Origin: Atopsyche davidsoni
Taxonomy: Eukaryota > Arthropoda > Insecta > Trichoptera > Hydrobiosidae
Direction: 5' to 3'
Assembly: GCA_022113835.1 (NCBI GenBank)
Contig: JAILWY010000001.1
Span: forward strand, 5,518,001 to 5,582,000
Length of the DNA stretch: 64,000 nucleotides
Under the pieces are notes generated by a model that saw only the letters and a list, made by a program, of their open reading frames with translations, had not been told where the DNA came from and ran no database searches. Both the position numbers and the translations under genes were made by a program. Below, piece by piece: positions 34,320 to 47,175 of this stretch (positions within the stretch are counted from its first letter, which is position 1; the number at the start of each line of letters is the position of its first letter).

Positions 34320-37300
34320 ACTTTATGATTTAATTGGGGTTTCCATTGTATTTAAAATAAATTAGATTTTTAAACGGAATTATTGATATCAAGTTCGATT
34401 GTACCATTATTGTTTGAAACGAAATTAATTAATTATTTTATTGTTATTCAAAACATTTCAACATGAAAAAATATATACTATGATTCACCGTAAAAGCTCA
34501 TACGATACCAAAAAACAGCATTTTTATACTTTTTCGATGATAGCAGCTATATACCGAGTATATTTCATCTTAAATGATATACAACAATGACTTTAATGAT
34601 ATATTTATTTAAAAATTTAAATCTGAATAAAATCTCTGCCGACAACAGGTTTTTAAGAGACGTGTTAATTTAAAATGTTTTTTTTTTAAATAAAAATGCG
34701 GTTTCTTTAAAATATAGTGAAACTTTACACCCAGACACTTTTATAAAGCAAAACAATTTATTTTCAAAATTACACAATGAAAATTATCATCAGTCAATGT
34801 CAGCTTATGAGCACTGGCTCGAGAAATATCCGTTAATTTATGACAAAAAATGGCATTCAAGGGAAAAAAACTAAAATTTGAATTTATTTAAACCGAGAAC
34901 GAAAGAAAAACATTTTTGTAACGACTTTCGAGCATCAAAATAATAAAAAGTCAACTAAATAAGCCAACAAACTTCGTTTGATAATGCTAACATGGCAGGC
35001 TAGCGAAACTGATCACCAATAAAAAGAAACATGGAAAAATATTTTTTTAAATATTTATTAAATATATACATATTCATATAATTTTTTTTTTAAATAATGT
35101 GAAACACATTTATTATTTTTCTAGATTTGATAAGCAAGATAAATATCTCATAAACCAACGCAAAATTACTATAGGACTGTCGTGAAACATATCACATTAT
35201 CTAATACTCTATTTATAGGAAAGTCAACATAAAAAACGAAAAAGTCCATTAGACACGGCGAAGCGTAACTATTTATTTTGAAATGTGTATTATACATTTA
35301 AATAAATAATCAGGTTTCTCACGTCGTGAGAGATTGAGAATTAGCTTATCAGTCTGGTCGTTTGTGCCCAGCAGATGGTCCACGACCTTGGCAATAATAT
35401 TCAGATTCTCCTCCCCGCCCACCTGGGGAGATAGTGCTACGTTTGTTTGTCAGAGCTTTCGTGTGCCTCTACTAGAGATGGGCGTCACCCTTACGATATT
35501 ATGTGATATCGATATTATTAATAAAATTATTATTCAATGAAATTAATTGTCTTTCGGGTAAACTATGCCTAAAACGCAAAAAAATATATTTTTAGTTTTT
35601 ATTCTGTAGATATAAAATTGCAGGTAAGCACGCAAAGGCTTTTTTTTTACGATGTATATTTAAAGATTATATAATTTTTCTGTTGAATTTTAAAACTATA
35701 TTTCAGGAGCCGTGATGCGAAAAATCGGGTGTGTTAAGAAGTTTTTTTTTTAATCCATTATGAAGTTTTGTTCTCTCAAAAGTTTCCGAGGAGCCTCAAT
35801 CATGATAATTGGGTGATAAGTGTGAAAAGTGTTTTGCGGTGCTAATAGGAAGCACGGAATAAAAAAAGAAACAGAATCCATGATACAGTCGTTCAATAGG
35901 ACTTAGCATTTATTTAACCTTCTTCTTTTAAGTTTAGATCAGCATTGCAGCGTTTTCTTTGGATGTAGCCTTATTTGATCATGTTCCATGAATGTGTGTG
36001 GTGGAGCGTTCATTGCAAGTGTGTATTTCAAATTATTGTTAAAAAATATATATATTTAAAAAATTCCCATCACTAAAATAAATTTAATACCTCTCTAGAT
36101 AATATAATTATTTTCAAGCCTTTGTGAACGTGCAGCCTTATTTTCAATTTTATTAATATAATTTTCAACGCAGACTTGTTTTTTTGAAGCCACTGAATTT
36201 TGAGATTATTTCACATTTTCGATAACTTTCAGAAATGAAATAGAACAAATGTCTTGCCATAGAATTTGTTTTAACGTTGGAAAACGATTTAAAAGATTAA
36301 AATAAACCGATTATTGGAATAATAAAAGCTTATTCGCTTGCCTTTTGTTATTTTGAAAAATATATTTTCACTTGGCTAGACATGGGAACGTGCCGGTCAA
36401 TACTTATGCCTAAATCATTATTATTTAAAAGTAAATCTTTTTAATGTAGGGTCATATGAAATAAAATAATCATAATATAAACCTTATTCCAAAAGATGAA
36501 AACGTGATATAACATCCTAAGTTCCTTAAAAGCTTTGTACAATATATTTCAGCCTCCTGTTGTCAAGCCAATTATAAACTAATGTAATAAATTTAGATTT
36601 ATATTTTGTTTAAACCGCTTTTTTATTTATTAAGCTTTCACTTAAATTTATTTAAAATACTCAACATTACTTTTTTTGTGCAACTATTCATAGTTTTTCG
36701 TTCAAATATTACTTGCTGTTTTATTATTTCAATTAATTAGAAATAATTAATGGGTCCTGAGTGTCCACAACTTTCTGGTTAGGTGAGGTTAGGTCTCGAG
36801 TCACAAATTTATGTGCCATGACAGCAGACAGTAACCGCAATCAGCCTGTTACATTACACCGAATAGCTTAGAATCTTAACTGGCAAAAATCCCATCCCAG
36901 CCTCGTGTTAAATAAATATTTATTTGATAAATTCTCAGTTGGTGAAGAAAATAAATTTGATAGCAACTCGGTCCTGATTAATTGACCCAAACCGATTTGC
37001 AGAGCAGAAAGCTCTTAAGCACATTTGTGTAGAGATTTTCTGACGTTGCAAACTACTTTTGTGTTAAATAAAATAACTAAAAAAGTCATAAAAGCCATTA
37101 AAGATATTTTATAGTAAAAGTAAAATATACGAGTATATGTAAATCCGGTATTCCTAGTCACGGAAAAAAACGACAGCTATTTTGTATATTTATTTAATTT
37201 AAGGATCATAGAATAAATATTTATTTTAATAAGCTTGTCGCTGAGTCATAGTATATTTTTAACCACCGGTTCATTAATTAGCAAGTTTATCTCGCTTTGT

Positions 37301-38880
37301 ATAAGCTTTCAGAATTCAAACTCGCATCGTCTATTTTCAAGCAAAATATGACTTTATACAAAACTTCAGAGAATAATTATATTCATTAGTTTTTCATTTT
37401 AGAGGTGGGAGTATGATTAACTATAAATAAGTAGATGTTAATTAATCACTTGTACACTGTGTGCGATTAAAGCTCTATTAGTATTTGTAAAGATATTTGA
37501 CAGAATTAATTTAACAATAACAGAAACACCAATTACTCTTTTTGTAACTTTATACAAGCATCTCCGAAAATATTTACAAAGGTATATAACTTGAACGAAA
37601 GATAGCAGCAAAAATCAACATAGTAAAATGAGTTGTCAATTAACATTAAAATAAATTATTTACTGGTGGTAAATATAAGTTTGAAACAAAGGTTATATAC
37701 AATCAAAACGTATTTTTTAAAACAATATCATTGTCTATTATATTACAAGAATTAGGCTGCAATTTATACGTAAGTTTATACTTTGTCCCACAATAAGTCT
37801 CTGAGCTCATTTATAGAGATTCTTTCAGAAGTTTGTGGATTATAAATTATTATATTATAAAAGGAAATTTTAAAGCTTCAATGAAAAATTCATTAAAATT
37901 ATATTGTATTAAAATAATAATTATACTTCGTATTAAATCATTCTTTGAGAGCAGAACTCCAGGTAGGTACGTTTCCATGGTTGAATCTCCTTGATAAAAG
38001 TTTCAACCGAGAATACCTGCGGTGAGAACAGGAAATTATACACAATTTCAAACCTCCCAATGAATCCCTTTTCGCAATTTCTTCCCATTCATCCCTCGAA
38101 AACCTTTTCAATTTCAATGGTTTAATTTGATATATTGTGAAAAGTAATGATAATTTTGAAAATGTCCATAATTCAATGCAAAATTTTATTATAAATCCGA
38201 GATTTTAATATTGACACGGTTATATATTTTTATAAAATAAAATATGCCTTTGAAACATACTTACGAAACTAGATTAAAAATAATCGAAATATAGAATTAT
38301 AGTGACCTTTGAAGAAACGTTTGGGAATGGTGCTAACATATTTTGCTGGTGTATCAATAGGCAAACCAATTTTTTTTATGGTTTTGAAGGTTAGAAAGAG
38401 AGTTGAAAATATTTTCACAAATCGACAAAGCCATAATAACTACCAGACTATCGACAGAGACACATTTGGTTGTATAATTATGATAATTTACTATTTTAAT
38501 AAAATAGGGCAAACAGAAAAATACTTCCTCCGGACATTAAACCCCCCCCCCCCCCCCCCTCACCCTAGTCGACAATTTTAGTTTTAGTTTCAAAAACTTT
38601 ATGGCTATTAGTGGATTATACCTTTTATTAGTTTATCATATAAAAGAGAGCTGATAATTGCCATTTCAGTCACTCGGTGGAATCAGTAACTCGCATCTGT
38701 GAATAGTTGATACATATTCCCTGATAAAAATTCTCACTAAATATCGAGTAGTTACTGACTTGATTTATTAAAATTTATTGAATTTATTAAATTCACACCA
38801 TGTGTTTGATTCGATTTCAACAAAAAACTTTCTCAATAGATGACAATTGGATTTTCAAAAATAAGTAATTTTCACAAACA
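34320..38880. other. AT-rich DNA, mostly unassigned
   Basis: Contains a family Z half-copy at 35005-35035, a GC-richer patch at 35310-35500 and the poly(C) tract. No gene. Confidence 0.45.
38542..38559. repeat. Poly(C) tract of 18
   Basis: Eighteen C in a row, striking in an AT-rich region. It could be a sequencing or assembly weak point or a G-quadruplex/i-motif site. Confidence 0.9.
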
Positions 38881-39084
38881 GCCTACGTGTTTGGTCCTTT
38901 GGCTTTCAGGTCCAGCCCTGCTCAGCTCTCGCTAGATAAGACCTGCGATGCTGTTGGAATCCACAATGAAGCTCTCCTGGAGCTACTGGCCGATATGTTG
39001 GGGGTGCTAAGAACCAGGGAACCTTTTTCCGAATCACAAAATCCCGAAGGCATACAGATTCTTAAAAGCATCTACCGATATTAG
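38881..39084 (+). other. Candidate terminal exon or element fragment
   Basis: After GGCTTTCAG an open frame reads SSPAQLSLDKTCDAVGIHNE, ALLELLADMLGVLRTREPF and ends KSIYRY-stop. Composition is protein-like and GC-richer than its flanks. I do not recognise the protein; a transposon gag-like fragment is equally likely. Confidence 0.2.
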
Positions 39085-42000
39085 CAAAAATTTCCCGGCG
39101 GTCTAGTCGTGAAAATTGTACATGCTTTGTAATTTGTAAAGAATATCAACCAATTTAATTTTATATATAAATGTGTGTGTGTGCATGTTACACAATATTC
39201 CTACGATGTTGTTTTTGATGGCTTGTGTATTATATTTTGAAATATTATCGGAGAGGTTTTAGTTTCATCTGCTTCATGCCAAAAACAACAAAAAAAAAAA
39301 ACGACGCCAGATAAAGCTGGAACCACGAAAGATGAATGTTGTATTTTTATTTGAGTTTGTTCAAAAAGTAAGAAAATATTTATGTATTTTGTGGTTTATT
39401 TATTAATGGTGAATGAACTAAGTTAAAACGATAATAAATAATTTCAGTTCGCTTAAATGGTCGATGATATACTTTATAAGTTATATAATATGGAAAAATA
39501 CTGAATAATAAATCAGGGTGTATACACGCGACACAAATTGTCTTTAAAAACCACAAATTTGATAACGTGTAATAATGCATAATTGATTGATACGTATTTC
39601 ATTTTTTGTGATTCCCATAATTACCCTCTGTTTTATATTATAAAATAAAGTCTAAAATATAAAAAAAATAGTAACAATTGATTGATTACATTTGTGTATT
39701 AAAGGTTGGAGAAAATTATAATCGGTAGAGATAAAAAATATTATTCATGATTTTCAAGTGATCATTCATACTTAATTTGTATGAACACAGCTGAAAAAAC
39801 CTATTAAAATTCCGTCAATTTAGATATTTTTACTTCCCTAAAGCTCGTCATTAATGTGCCATACATCGTCCGACCGTCCCGAAAGCCAGTGTAAATCTTT
39901 ATAAAGCTGCGGTGACTTCTATGTGATGCCTTTTTAAGCTTTCCTGAAAACCTATATTGTTTCCGTTTCACACATAGCATAAGCCAGTTAAGACTAAGCT
40001 TAGTATATTAACCTTAAGTTAAGCCAGTTATGAGAAAAGATGCAAATCATATGTGTATATTATATATATATATATTTATGTGTGTGTGTAAAAAAATGAG
40101 GTAGAATAATACAGTGTTAGTGAAAAGCGTTTATTTATTTTGAGCACGCACGCGTACCAAATACGTTTTAGTCTCTAAATAACCGCATTCTTTTATTTGT
40201 TTAATTCTACTCTTTACGTATATCCCGAAGGATGCTTTGCAATGATGTCATATATAATAATCATTGTTATTAATGCGACAGAGGAACGATTGTGTGTTTA
40301 ACCCATGACGGCGCCATCGCGAGTGTAATATACTCCACATTACCCTCTCTAAATAGTCCAAATTACCCCGCGGGGAGGGCCGCACCCTCAAGGACGCTGC
40401 CGGAGGATCCCACCTCACTCTCACCCCTGCTTTTCCCATTACTAGACAAAAGAATAACCCTGGGACAGAGACTTCCTCAGGAAATTAGACGCTTGTGCCA
40501 TAATACTAGAATATTCGAGACGTTTTACTGAGATGAAAACTTACCCGATTTATTGTCTCGCAGAAGAAAATAAAGCGGGTATAAATTATTATTCAAGCCG
40601 CGCTATCTTGTTATTAGTTAGGGTATTTGCACAAAAAAAAATTGTAAGCACTTCGGTAAAAAATCGATTGCCAATATCCTAAAACCTTGCCTATTTTGAG
40701 GTTGTGCTCGTTTCCGGTACATTAGAGGTAGCATATTTGGAGCCTAACATCTGAAAGGTGAGTTCATCAGATTAAATAGACTTATTTAGCTATAAGAATG
40801 TCTATTTTCACGTATACGTTTTACAATGATGTTATTGTACTCATGTCTGATTCAGTTACGTAAGAGCATATAAAAAATGTAGTATTTGTTACGAGTTGTT
40901 GGCACTGTAACAACATTTGAAAGATTGATCACTAAAATGTGCTTGACAATATTTATATGATTTTTTTATCTCAAGTATAACAGTGATGTGTTCTTATTTT
41001 ATGGAAAAAGTTTCTGTAATTTTAATATAATAAAAAAAACAACAGAACTGTATTAAATACTATAAGAGGATAATTATTTGACTAAAAATAAGACATAATT
41101 TAAGTGAAGGCGTATATCATTTATCCTAAAATATCCATAGTAATTTTATTAAACTTTATCGTTTCAAAAATTAAATGAAGCATATATCGCTATAGATTTT
41201 AATAATTTCACACTTACACGTAAATATTATTAAAACTGAGTATTATTTTTCTCATTTAATTTCGTTTATAAAATAAAATTTATACATGGAATTGAAAAGT
41301 GTCGACCTTTATCTATTCACTGCTGAGAGGTGGCCTTTCTACATATGCTGGCACAAAGAGTATTGTCAATTACCTAACTGGGTTGCCAGATGTGTTTGAA
41401 GATAGGTAGTAATAAAAGGGAATTTTAAATGTTTTATTTGATTTTGTTCAGAGCTGCGCCCGGTTTCATTAAAAGAAGACAAAGAAAACCACAGAAAACC
41501 TTAATCAAACAGTTAACAGCAATCGTAATTCTGAATCTGAGAGCAATTTGTGTATTTTTAAATATATTTTTAGTAAGTACTTTACCTTGAACAGCTCGAC
41601 TAGTAAACAGTTAAATTAGACACAAGGCTACGAAGCGATTAGTTAATACGCCAGTGGTAACTATATAATATTGAATTGAACCTAAAACAAATACGACTTG
41701 CAAATTTTGAAATTGTAAGATAGTATTTAGTTACGCAACCTCAACATTAACCCGATAAATCGAAGCATTCCGACAAACCAAAACAAAGCGGCCAAAATAC
41801 ATCTCTCCATACAGAGTTCAGGTCCATTAGGCAAAATTATTGGGCCTTTCATTCGAATCAAATGCTCGTTTCCCGTAAATAACCATAATATACCGACTTT
41901 ATATCGAGTGCTTCAAAACTTAACAAAACGTTGGTTTAAAATAAATTAATTTTTTTGAATAGATTTTAATAATAACTCATATCGACGCATATTTATTATA

Positions 42001-43040
42001 AATTTGTATATCTAAGTTTTTAAGTTAATTCTCCAAATATTTCAGTGTAATTATTAAAAAAAAAAAAAAATATTTTTATAACGCGGAATAAATTATTATT
42101 ATTATTACTTACTGAAATCATGAAAATGCAGTGATAACTTTCAACATCTAATTATTTTTACTTTTATTTATTCTCTTTAAGGTGTATTTAATACAGTAAC
42201 GAACATTAATTTTAGAGACTATACAGGACGAAAATCTCAGTTTTATGAATAAATTGATTTACTTCTAGATTCACCTTTCAAATTTAGTCTCACACGTGGT
42301 GGTGTTTATTTTCCCTGGTGCCTCATATTATACACCAGTTTCAAATGCATAATATGCAGGGTCTAATTAACAGTTAGCGTTAGTACACATTTAAGTACTA
42401 TACAACGTCTTATACCTTTAATGCTTATTTGCATGTCAAGTGCGGCAAGATAATTGTTATGTTGCAACCTTGTTTGTATTATGAGTGAATGAGTTGTCAG
42501 TTGTTTCTAGAGCACGAAAAAACTTATACTCCTAAAAAATTCAGTAAAGGAAAAGCTTCACACAAATTTAAAATAAACCCTTTTAGTAATAAATACAGTT
42601 AAAAAGTGGTGCAGTGAGTTTTGCGGCACTCTCTAATGGTTGACTTTTCCCACCCCAAAGCATGACAGATAAAAGAGGCGCAGTAGGTGTGTGGTTGGAT
42701 ACTGCTATACTAACAAAAAGAGAGAAAATTCATTAGCGATTTTCTATATAGTAGCGTAATGAAAAGCGATATTTTTTTGAAAGTTCACATTAGGAAGTAT
42801 TACGGTCTGCGACTTAATTAAGATACCCTATCACATAAAACTTTTTTGTACTACAGAATTCTGAATTACAGCTAGAAAGTTCGTCTAGTTATACTTATAT
42901 GAAAAGCGAGAAAAAGTTGGAGAATCTTTACTCACGTAAAAAACAAATAAGTTAAGTTTAATTTGAATCCACTTTTACTAGATATTATATTCAAAATGTT
43001 TAAAATTGCGTTTCAAGGAGCAAACTTTAATGTATAATAT
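39085..43040. other. AT-rich DNA, mostly unassigned
   Basis: Short GT/TA runs at 39170 and 40060-40090, and the island at 40290. No gene. Confidence 0.45.
40290..40490. promoter_or_regulatory. GC-richer unique island
   Basis: About 200 bp with CCGCGGGGAGGGCCGCACC and GACGGCGCCATCGCG. Short frames on both strands are not protein-like. Undecided between regulatory DNA and old element. Confidence 0.2.
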
Positions 43041-43100
43041 TCATTATAATGATAAAGGTAACTTTGTATTCTTTCTTCACTTTAAGTTTATTATATTTTT

Positions 43101-43145
43101 TGCATGACTAGTTTCGACCAACAGACTTGGTCATCATCAGATGCA
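43101..43145 (-). ncRNA. Hammerhead-ribozyme-like motif (Penelope/retrozyme minimal type I)
   Basis: Read on the - strand, the 45 nt give stem I TGCAT pairing with ATGCA at the 3' end, core CTGATGA, stem II GACC/GGTC closing a 9-nt loop, core GAAA, a tiny stem III (A-U, C-G around TA; ACTAGT is a palindrome) and the cleavage triplet GTC. One extra T sits between CTGATGA and stem II, which is not canonical. Minimal hammerheads with very short stem III are known from Penelope-like retroelements and retrozymes. No reverse transcriptase is visible nearby, so this is probably an element remnant. Activity is unproven. Confidence 0.5.
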
Positions 43146-43177
43146 TAACTAAACTAAAAAGTTTAGTTATGCATCTG
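43138..43177. repeat. Perfect 18-bp inverted repeat with AAAA loop
   Basis: The arms at 43138-43155 and 43160-43177 (CAGATGCATAACTAAACT and its reverse complement) match fully. A second outer pair, CCTTTATCATTATAA at about 43199-43220 with its reverse complement at about 43045-43060, shows that two copies of one element face each other, the right one having lost most of the hammerhead segment. Confidence 0.7.
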
Positions 43178-43220
43178 ATATCATATATATCATCTGATCA
43201 TACCTTTATCATTATAAAAA

Positions 43221-45884
43221 AATGGATCTTCACCAATCAAATGGCTTGTCCCTCAACAAGATATAATATTCATGATTAATTAATAAAACAACTAGGTTAT
43301 GGTATTTTAATGTGTTTTTTTTTGTGTTTACTGTAACAAAATATACGTTTTATAATGACATAACGTTATTGATTTATTTATCAAAATATTACTAAGAGTA
43401 TACAACACAAACAACAAATCAAAACGAAAGATTGAAAGACACAAAACCAATTCTAAAAAAACTATTATATGAACTCGGCTTTTATTTTAATGCTTTTTTA
43501 AATTTAATTGAATAAATCCTCAATTTATTGATGCGACCTTCTCTCCCTTTTAAGAAACTTTTTTTCCATTTAGTAGGCTCAAAATTCGTTACGTAACTCT
43601 ATACTCAGGCGCAGAAAAGGTCTTGGGGTGTTCCGACTTTCAGGCAGAGGACCCGCTTAAACAAGAAACTTCTTACTAAAATTGCGGCTCGCCTAGTCAA
43701 CACTGTTTGCCACCTTCTTAAAGCACGCTCGGTAGAAACCACACCTTACTTACTGTATAGAAAGGTAAATCTTCCCTTCAGGCAGAACTGTATGAATATA
43801 GGGACATTAAAACTTGAGCGTATACATTTTTGGGATGGCTTTATAATAGATTAAAGTTAGCCAAAGCTTCAGTGTATTAGAGTAGAAAAATAAAGCAACC
43901 TTCACGAGATTTACGGCTAGTTTTTTTATATTACCGCTCAATGAGAAATATATTTTTTTGGCACATTAAATTTATTTCCCACTAGACACATATAAATAGT
44001 TCAATAATACAATATGCATGCAAATTGTAAAAATTCAGATTTTTCGTTGATATATTAGAAAATGCTTAATTTTTCCCATAAACAAAATAATTTAACACTG
44101 AAACTTATATAAAGTATATTCTACCTTAAATACATGATAATCTGCGTCTTAACATATTTTAAAAACTTATCTCCGTTTGGTAAACTTAATTTAATTAAAA
44201 GCTCTGTTTTAGTTAGTCAAGATCGAGCAAGCTTTGTATAAAAGGTTTAACAAATAATAAAATTGATTTTACTCTGTGAAAGTTTGAAGAGGATTTTTTC
44301 AAATTTAACATATAAAAATTATATCCTTTGGCAAAGATTGACTTTATGAAAGTAATTAAATCAGACAGTTTTAATTATGAAATAATTTTTCCAAGATACT
44401 TCGAAATATTTATCAAAAAAAGGTTTACTGTAAAATAGTTATATATTATAATTTCTATACAAATATTAAAATTCAATACATTTGTGATGAATTTCATGAT
44501 GATACGTTTATTTATATAAGGATGCAGTAAATACAAGCTTGCCGGGTTATATTTTATTCCTTTTGACAACGTATTACGTAAACACGTTGACAACGCAGTA
44601 GCTTTGTTCTGAGCTCTCTTTGGGAGAGATATGGAGGAGCTTATCGTGCCAAAAGGAAATCCTGGCGGGACATTTTTGCGTGGGAGTCGCGGGAAGGAAG
44701 CTTCCGTCGATGTGAGACGCCTTGTCAATTTAATAATACACGCGGCTGTCTATTTCTCGCGAAACAATGCCAGGTATTACATTATGTAATACGGTAATCT
44801 GTTAGAGTACTGCTTGCTTGCAATTCCAAGCAAACAGAGCGCGGCAGAGCCCCTTATTATATTCTGATGTGAATGAACGGGTGCTTTGGAGCTGTAAAGT
44901 TTGGTAGTGGTGAGATAATTGGCCTGCTGAAAATGCAATTGTTTGCTGTGTACACTTTTTAATATGTGTATTTACAAAGAGTTCCAGTGTATTTTGTGAC
45001 ATTCAAGATATAAATTTTATTGTATTTTGCTACAAAAAAATCAATACGCTTTTGAAAAAAAACTGTTAATATGCAAACAAGATTTTCCTATGTGGTACCA
45101 TATTGAAAAAAAAAATATTTTCAGTAAAACAATAATTCAATTACTGTTATGAAAATCTCTTTTAAATAACCATAAACTAATATAAAAAAATTACATTAAT
45201 TATCTGGTGTATGTATTTTGAAATATAAACTTTTACACATGAGCTTAAGTAGGATTTACTCGTACAAGTTCTCATGTAAAAACTTGGATTCTGAGTTCAA
45301 TGCTCTTTTATTTAATAATAATAAAAAATCAATTTGTATGTACAAGAACACATATCAGCTGTTCTTTAAAAGACAAGACTATATTTTTCTTCTGATTTCA
45401 CTTTTCAAAATTCAGTGCACATTAGTAAGACTAACTTTTTAAAGTTTAGGTCATGTCGCATTTTGCTGAGAAAAAGAGTCGAACCGGACTCTTTGAAAAC
45501 AGTTGAGCCAACAAACCGAGCAAATAAAGTATTTAAATTTATTTTATAAAAAACTATATTGAGATTAGTTACAAAAAATTCAAATCAAAGTTTAAGATGG
45601 TTACAGCATTTTAAGTAGACGCGTCGGGGAGTAAGAAAGCAGTCGCCGAAAACTTTGAAAATTGTCAAAAGTTAATAAAATACCAATATTTAAATTGAGA
45701 TTTATTACACCTACTCGAACAGGTCAGAAAACTCAACTTTGAATTATGATTTTATGCTTTTAATACTTAGTAATTTAGTTGGTAAGCCAATATTATTTTT
45801 AAATTACAACACATTTATTGGAAATCTCAAGATACAGTGAGATTTGAATCTAATAATTCTAAGAAAACATTTTTAATTTTTTTC
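43221..45884. other. AT-rich DNA, nothing assignable
   Basis: A GC-richer patch at 44560-44740 produces the - strand frame 44375-44728, which has no recognisable domain. Confidence 0.45.
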
Positions 45885-45933
45885 TGTGCCTTTTGAGATG
45901 CTTCTTCTTAGAGGAGGTTTGTGACCCTCTAAC
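45885..45933 (-). repeat. LINE family Y 3' tail fragment
   Basis: The - strand reads RVTNLL, stop, then EEASQKAQKK in the GAGGAG-type tail. It abuts the left end of the hAT element at 45935, which inserted within or beside it. Confidence 0.45.
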
Positions 45934-45934
45934 T

Positions 45935-46748
45935 CAGTGGCTCTCAAACTATTTTGGCCCACGGACCCTTTTTCATAGTCAAAACTTGCCCACGGACCCC
46001 CTTTCATAGTTAAAACTTGCCTACGGACCCCTTTCATAGTCAAAACTTGCCTACAGACCCTGGGTGAAAAACTACATAAATTCATATTATAAACTTGTTG
46101 GTGCAAGTATCGACTCTATTGCGTTCCTATATAAACCTACCTGACTCACCGCCATGCCTGTTATTACTAAGGCGGGGCGGGTACTAGTACCCGTTTCGCG
46201 GACTGCTGTCTGAAGGCGGGGCGCGTATTAATACGTTTTTGAATGTGTTTACTCTAAAAGCGGCAGAAGGTCATTTTATTCTTTAGGTTTACAGCTCGAA
46301 ACATTTGTTTAGGACTCGTTAACGTTACTTCTACCAATACTGTCCAGTGATTCTGAACAAAGTGACAATGAAGAAGTGGAGTGGTCAGAGAATGATAATC
46401 CTCCAATTATTGAACAATTTTTAGGACAAAGTGGTGTTGTTGTGATGCCAAGTAATCCGCAAAGTGTGTATGAAGTGGTTCAACTTTTTATATGAAACGA
46501 TTTATTTGACTACATGCAAATCAAAGAGTGTAAGACTAGATTTCACACGTGCAATTATACGCGAATTTCGTCCGCTTCGCACATCAGTTAAGTCAATTTG
46601 ATACCCGCTTAAAGTGTGTGTGTCACAATTTTTTTTATTTTATATCAAACCTTTCGCGGACCCCCTGACGTTGTTCAGGGACCCCCAAATCGATTTTATT
46701 TTTCTAAGGACCCCCTGGGGTCCTTACGGACCACTTTGAGAAGCACTG
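45935..46748. mobile_element. hAT MITE, family W, copy 2, with nested piggyBac fragment
   Basis: Same ends and subterminal CGGACCCC repeats as 25181-25561 (three on the left here). Flanks CTCTAACT and TTCTAACT form an 8-bp duplication with one change. Sequence from about 46169 to 46612 is foreign to family W and derives from a piggyBac element; family W resumes with GTGTGTCACAATTTTTTTTA. Confidence 0.85.
46169..46612 (+). mobile_element. piggyBac-like fragment nested in hAT MITE
   Basis: It starts with AAGGCGGGGCGGGTACTAGT and CGTTTCGCGGACTGCTGTCT, which match in reverse complement the DNA at 28640-28690. A frame from 46331 reads LSSDSEQSDNEEVEWSEND then NPPIIEQFLGQSGVVVM and ends at a stop after VYEVVQLFI, matching the acidic N-terminal region of piggyBac transposases ahead of the DDD core. 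The core is missing. A dead fragment. Confidence 0.7.
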
Positions 46749-46954
46749 TTCTAACTGAAGATATGATTTTTATTATTCCTCGGATGTCTTCCTGGGCAAT
46801 CAACTGAAGTAGGCCATACTTGTACTTCAGAAACTTACTTTTTTTTTTGACTGATGGAGTTTCGTGTATTCTCCCTCAAAGCCGCATTGAATGATTATGA
46901 ATGAATGTAAAATATATATATTTTTTTGCTATTGGTGTGAAGTAGTAGCCTAAA

Positions 46955-47175
46955 GCAGTGGTGAGTTGGTTTGGGCGGTTACCTGGTGCAAGGTGCTGGA
47001 TCCCACGCTATCGGCCGGCCGCCCACCGCGGCTGTCCCCCGTGCGGCGCGGGGAGCGGGGACATCTCAGAGGCGCGGGCGATGACGTCACGGCGGCCGCT
47101 TCCCAGCTCCTGCGACACAACACGCGCTACAGCACCCGGACTATACCGAAGCCGCCCAAGGCTCTCTCCATAATC
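46955..47175 (+). promoter_or_regulatory. CpG-rich island with short open frames
   Basis: Highly GC-rich (GGCCGGCCGCCCACCGCGG) with a ATGACGTCAC site. A + strand frame ends QLLRHNTRYSTRTIPKPPK-ALSIIDDF and stop, which looks somewhat protein-like, but no splice sites bracket it well. It directly abuts the family X tandem array. Confidence 0.25.
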
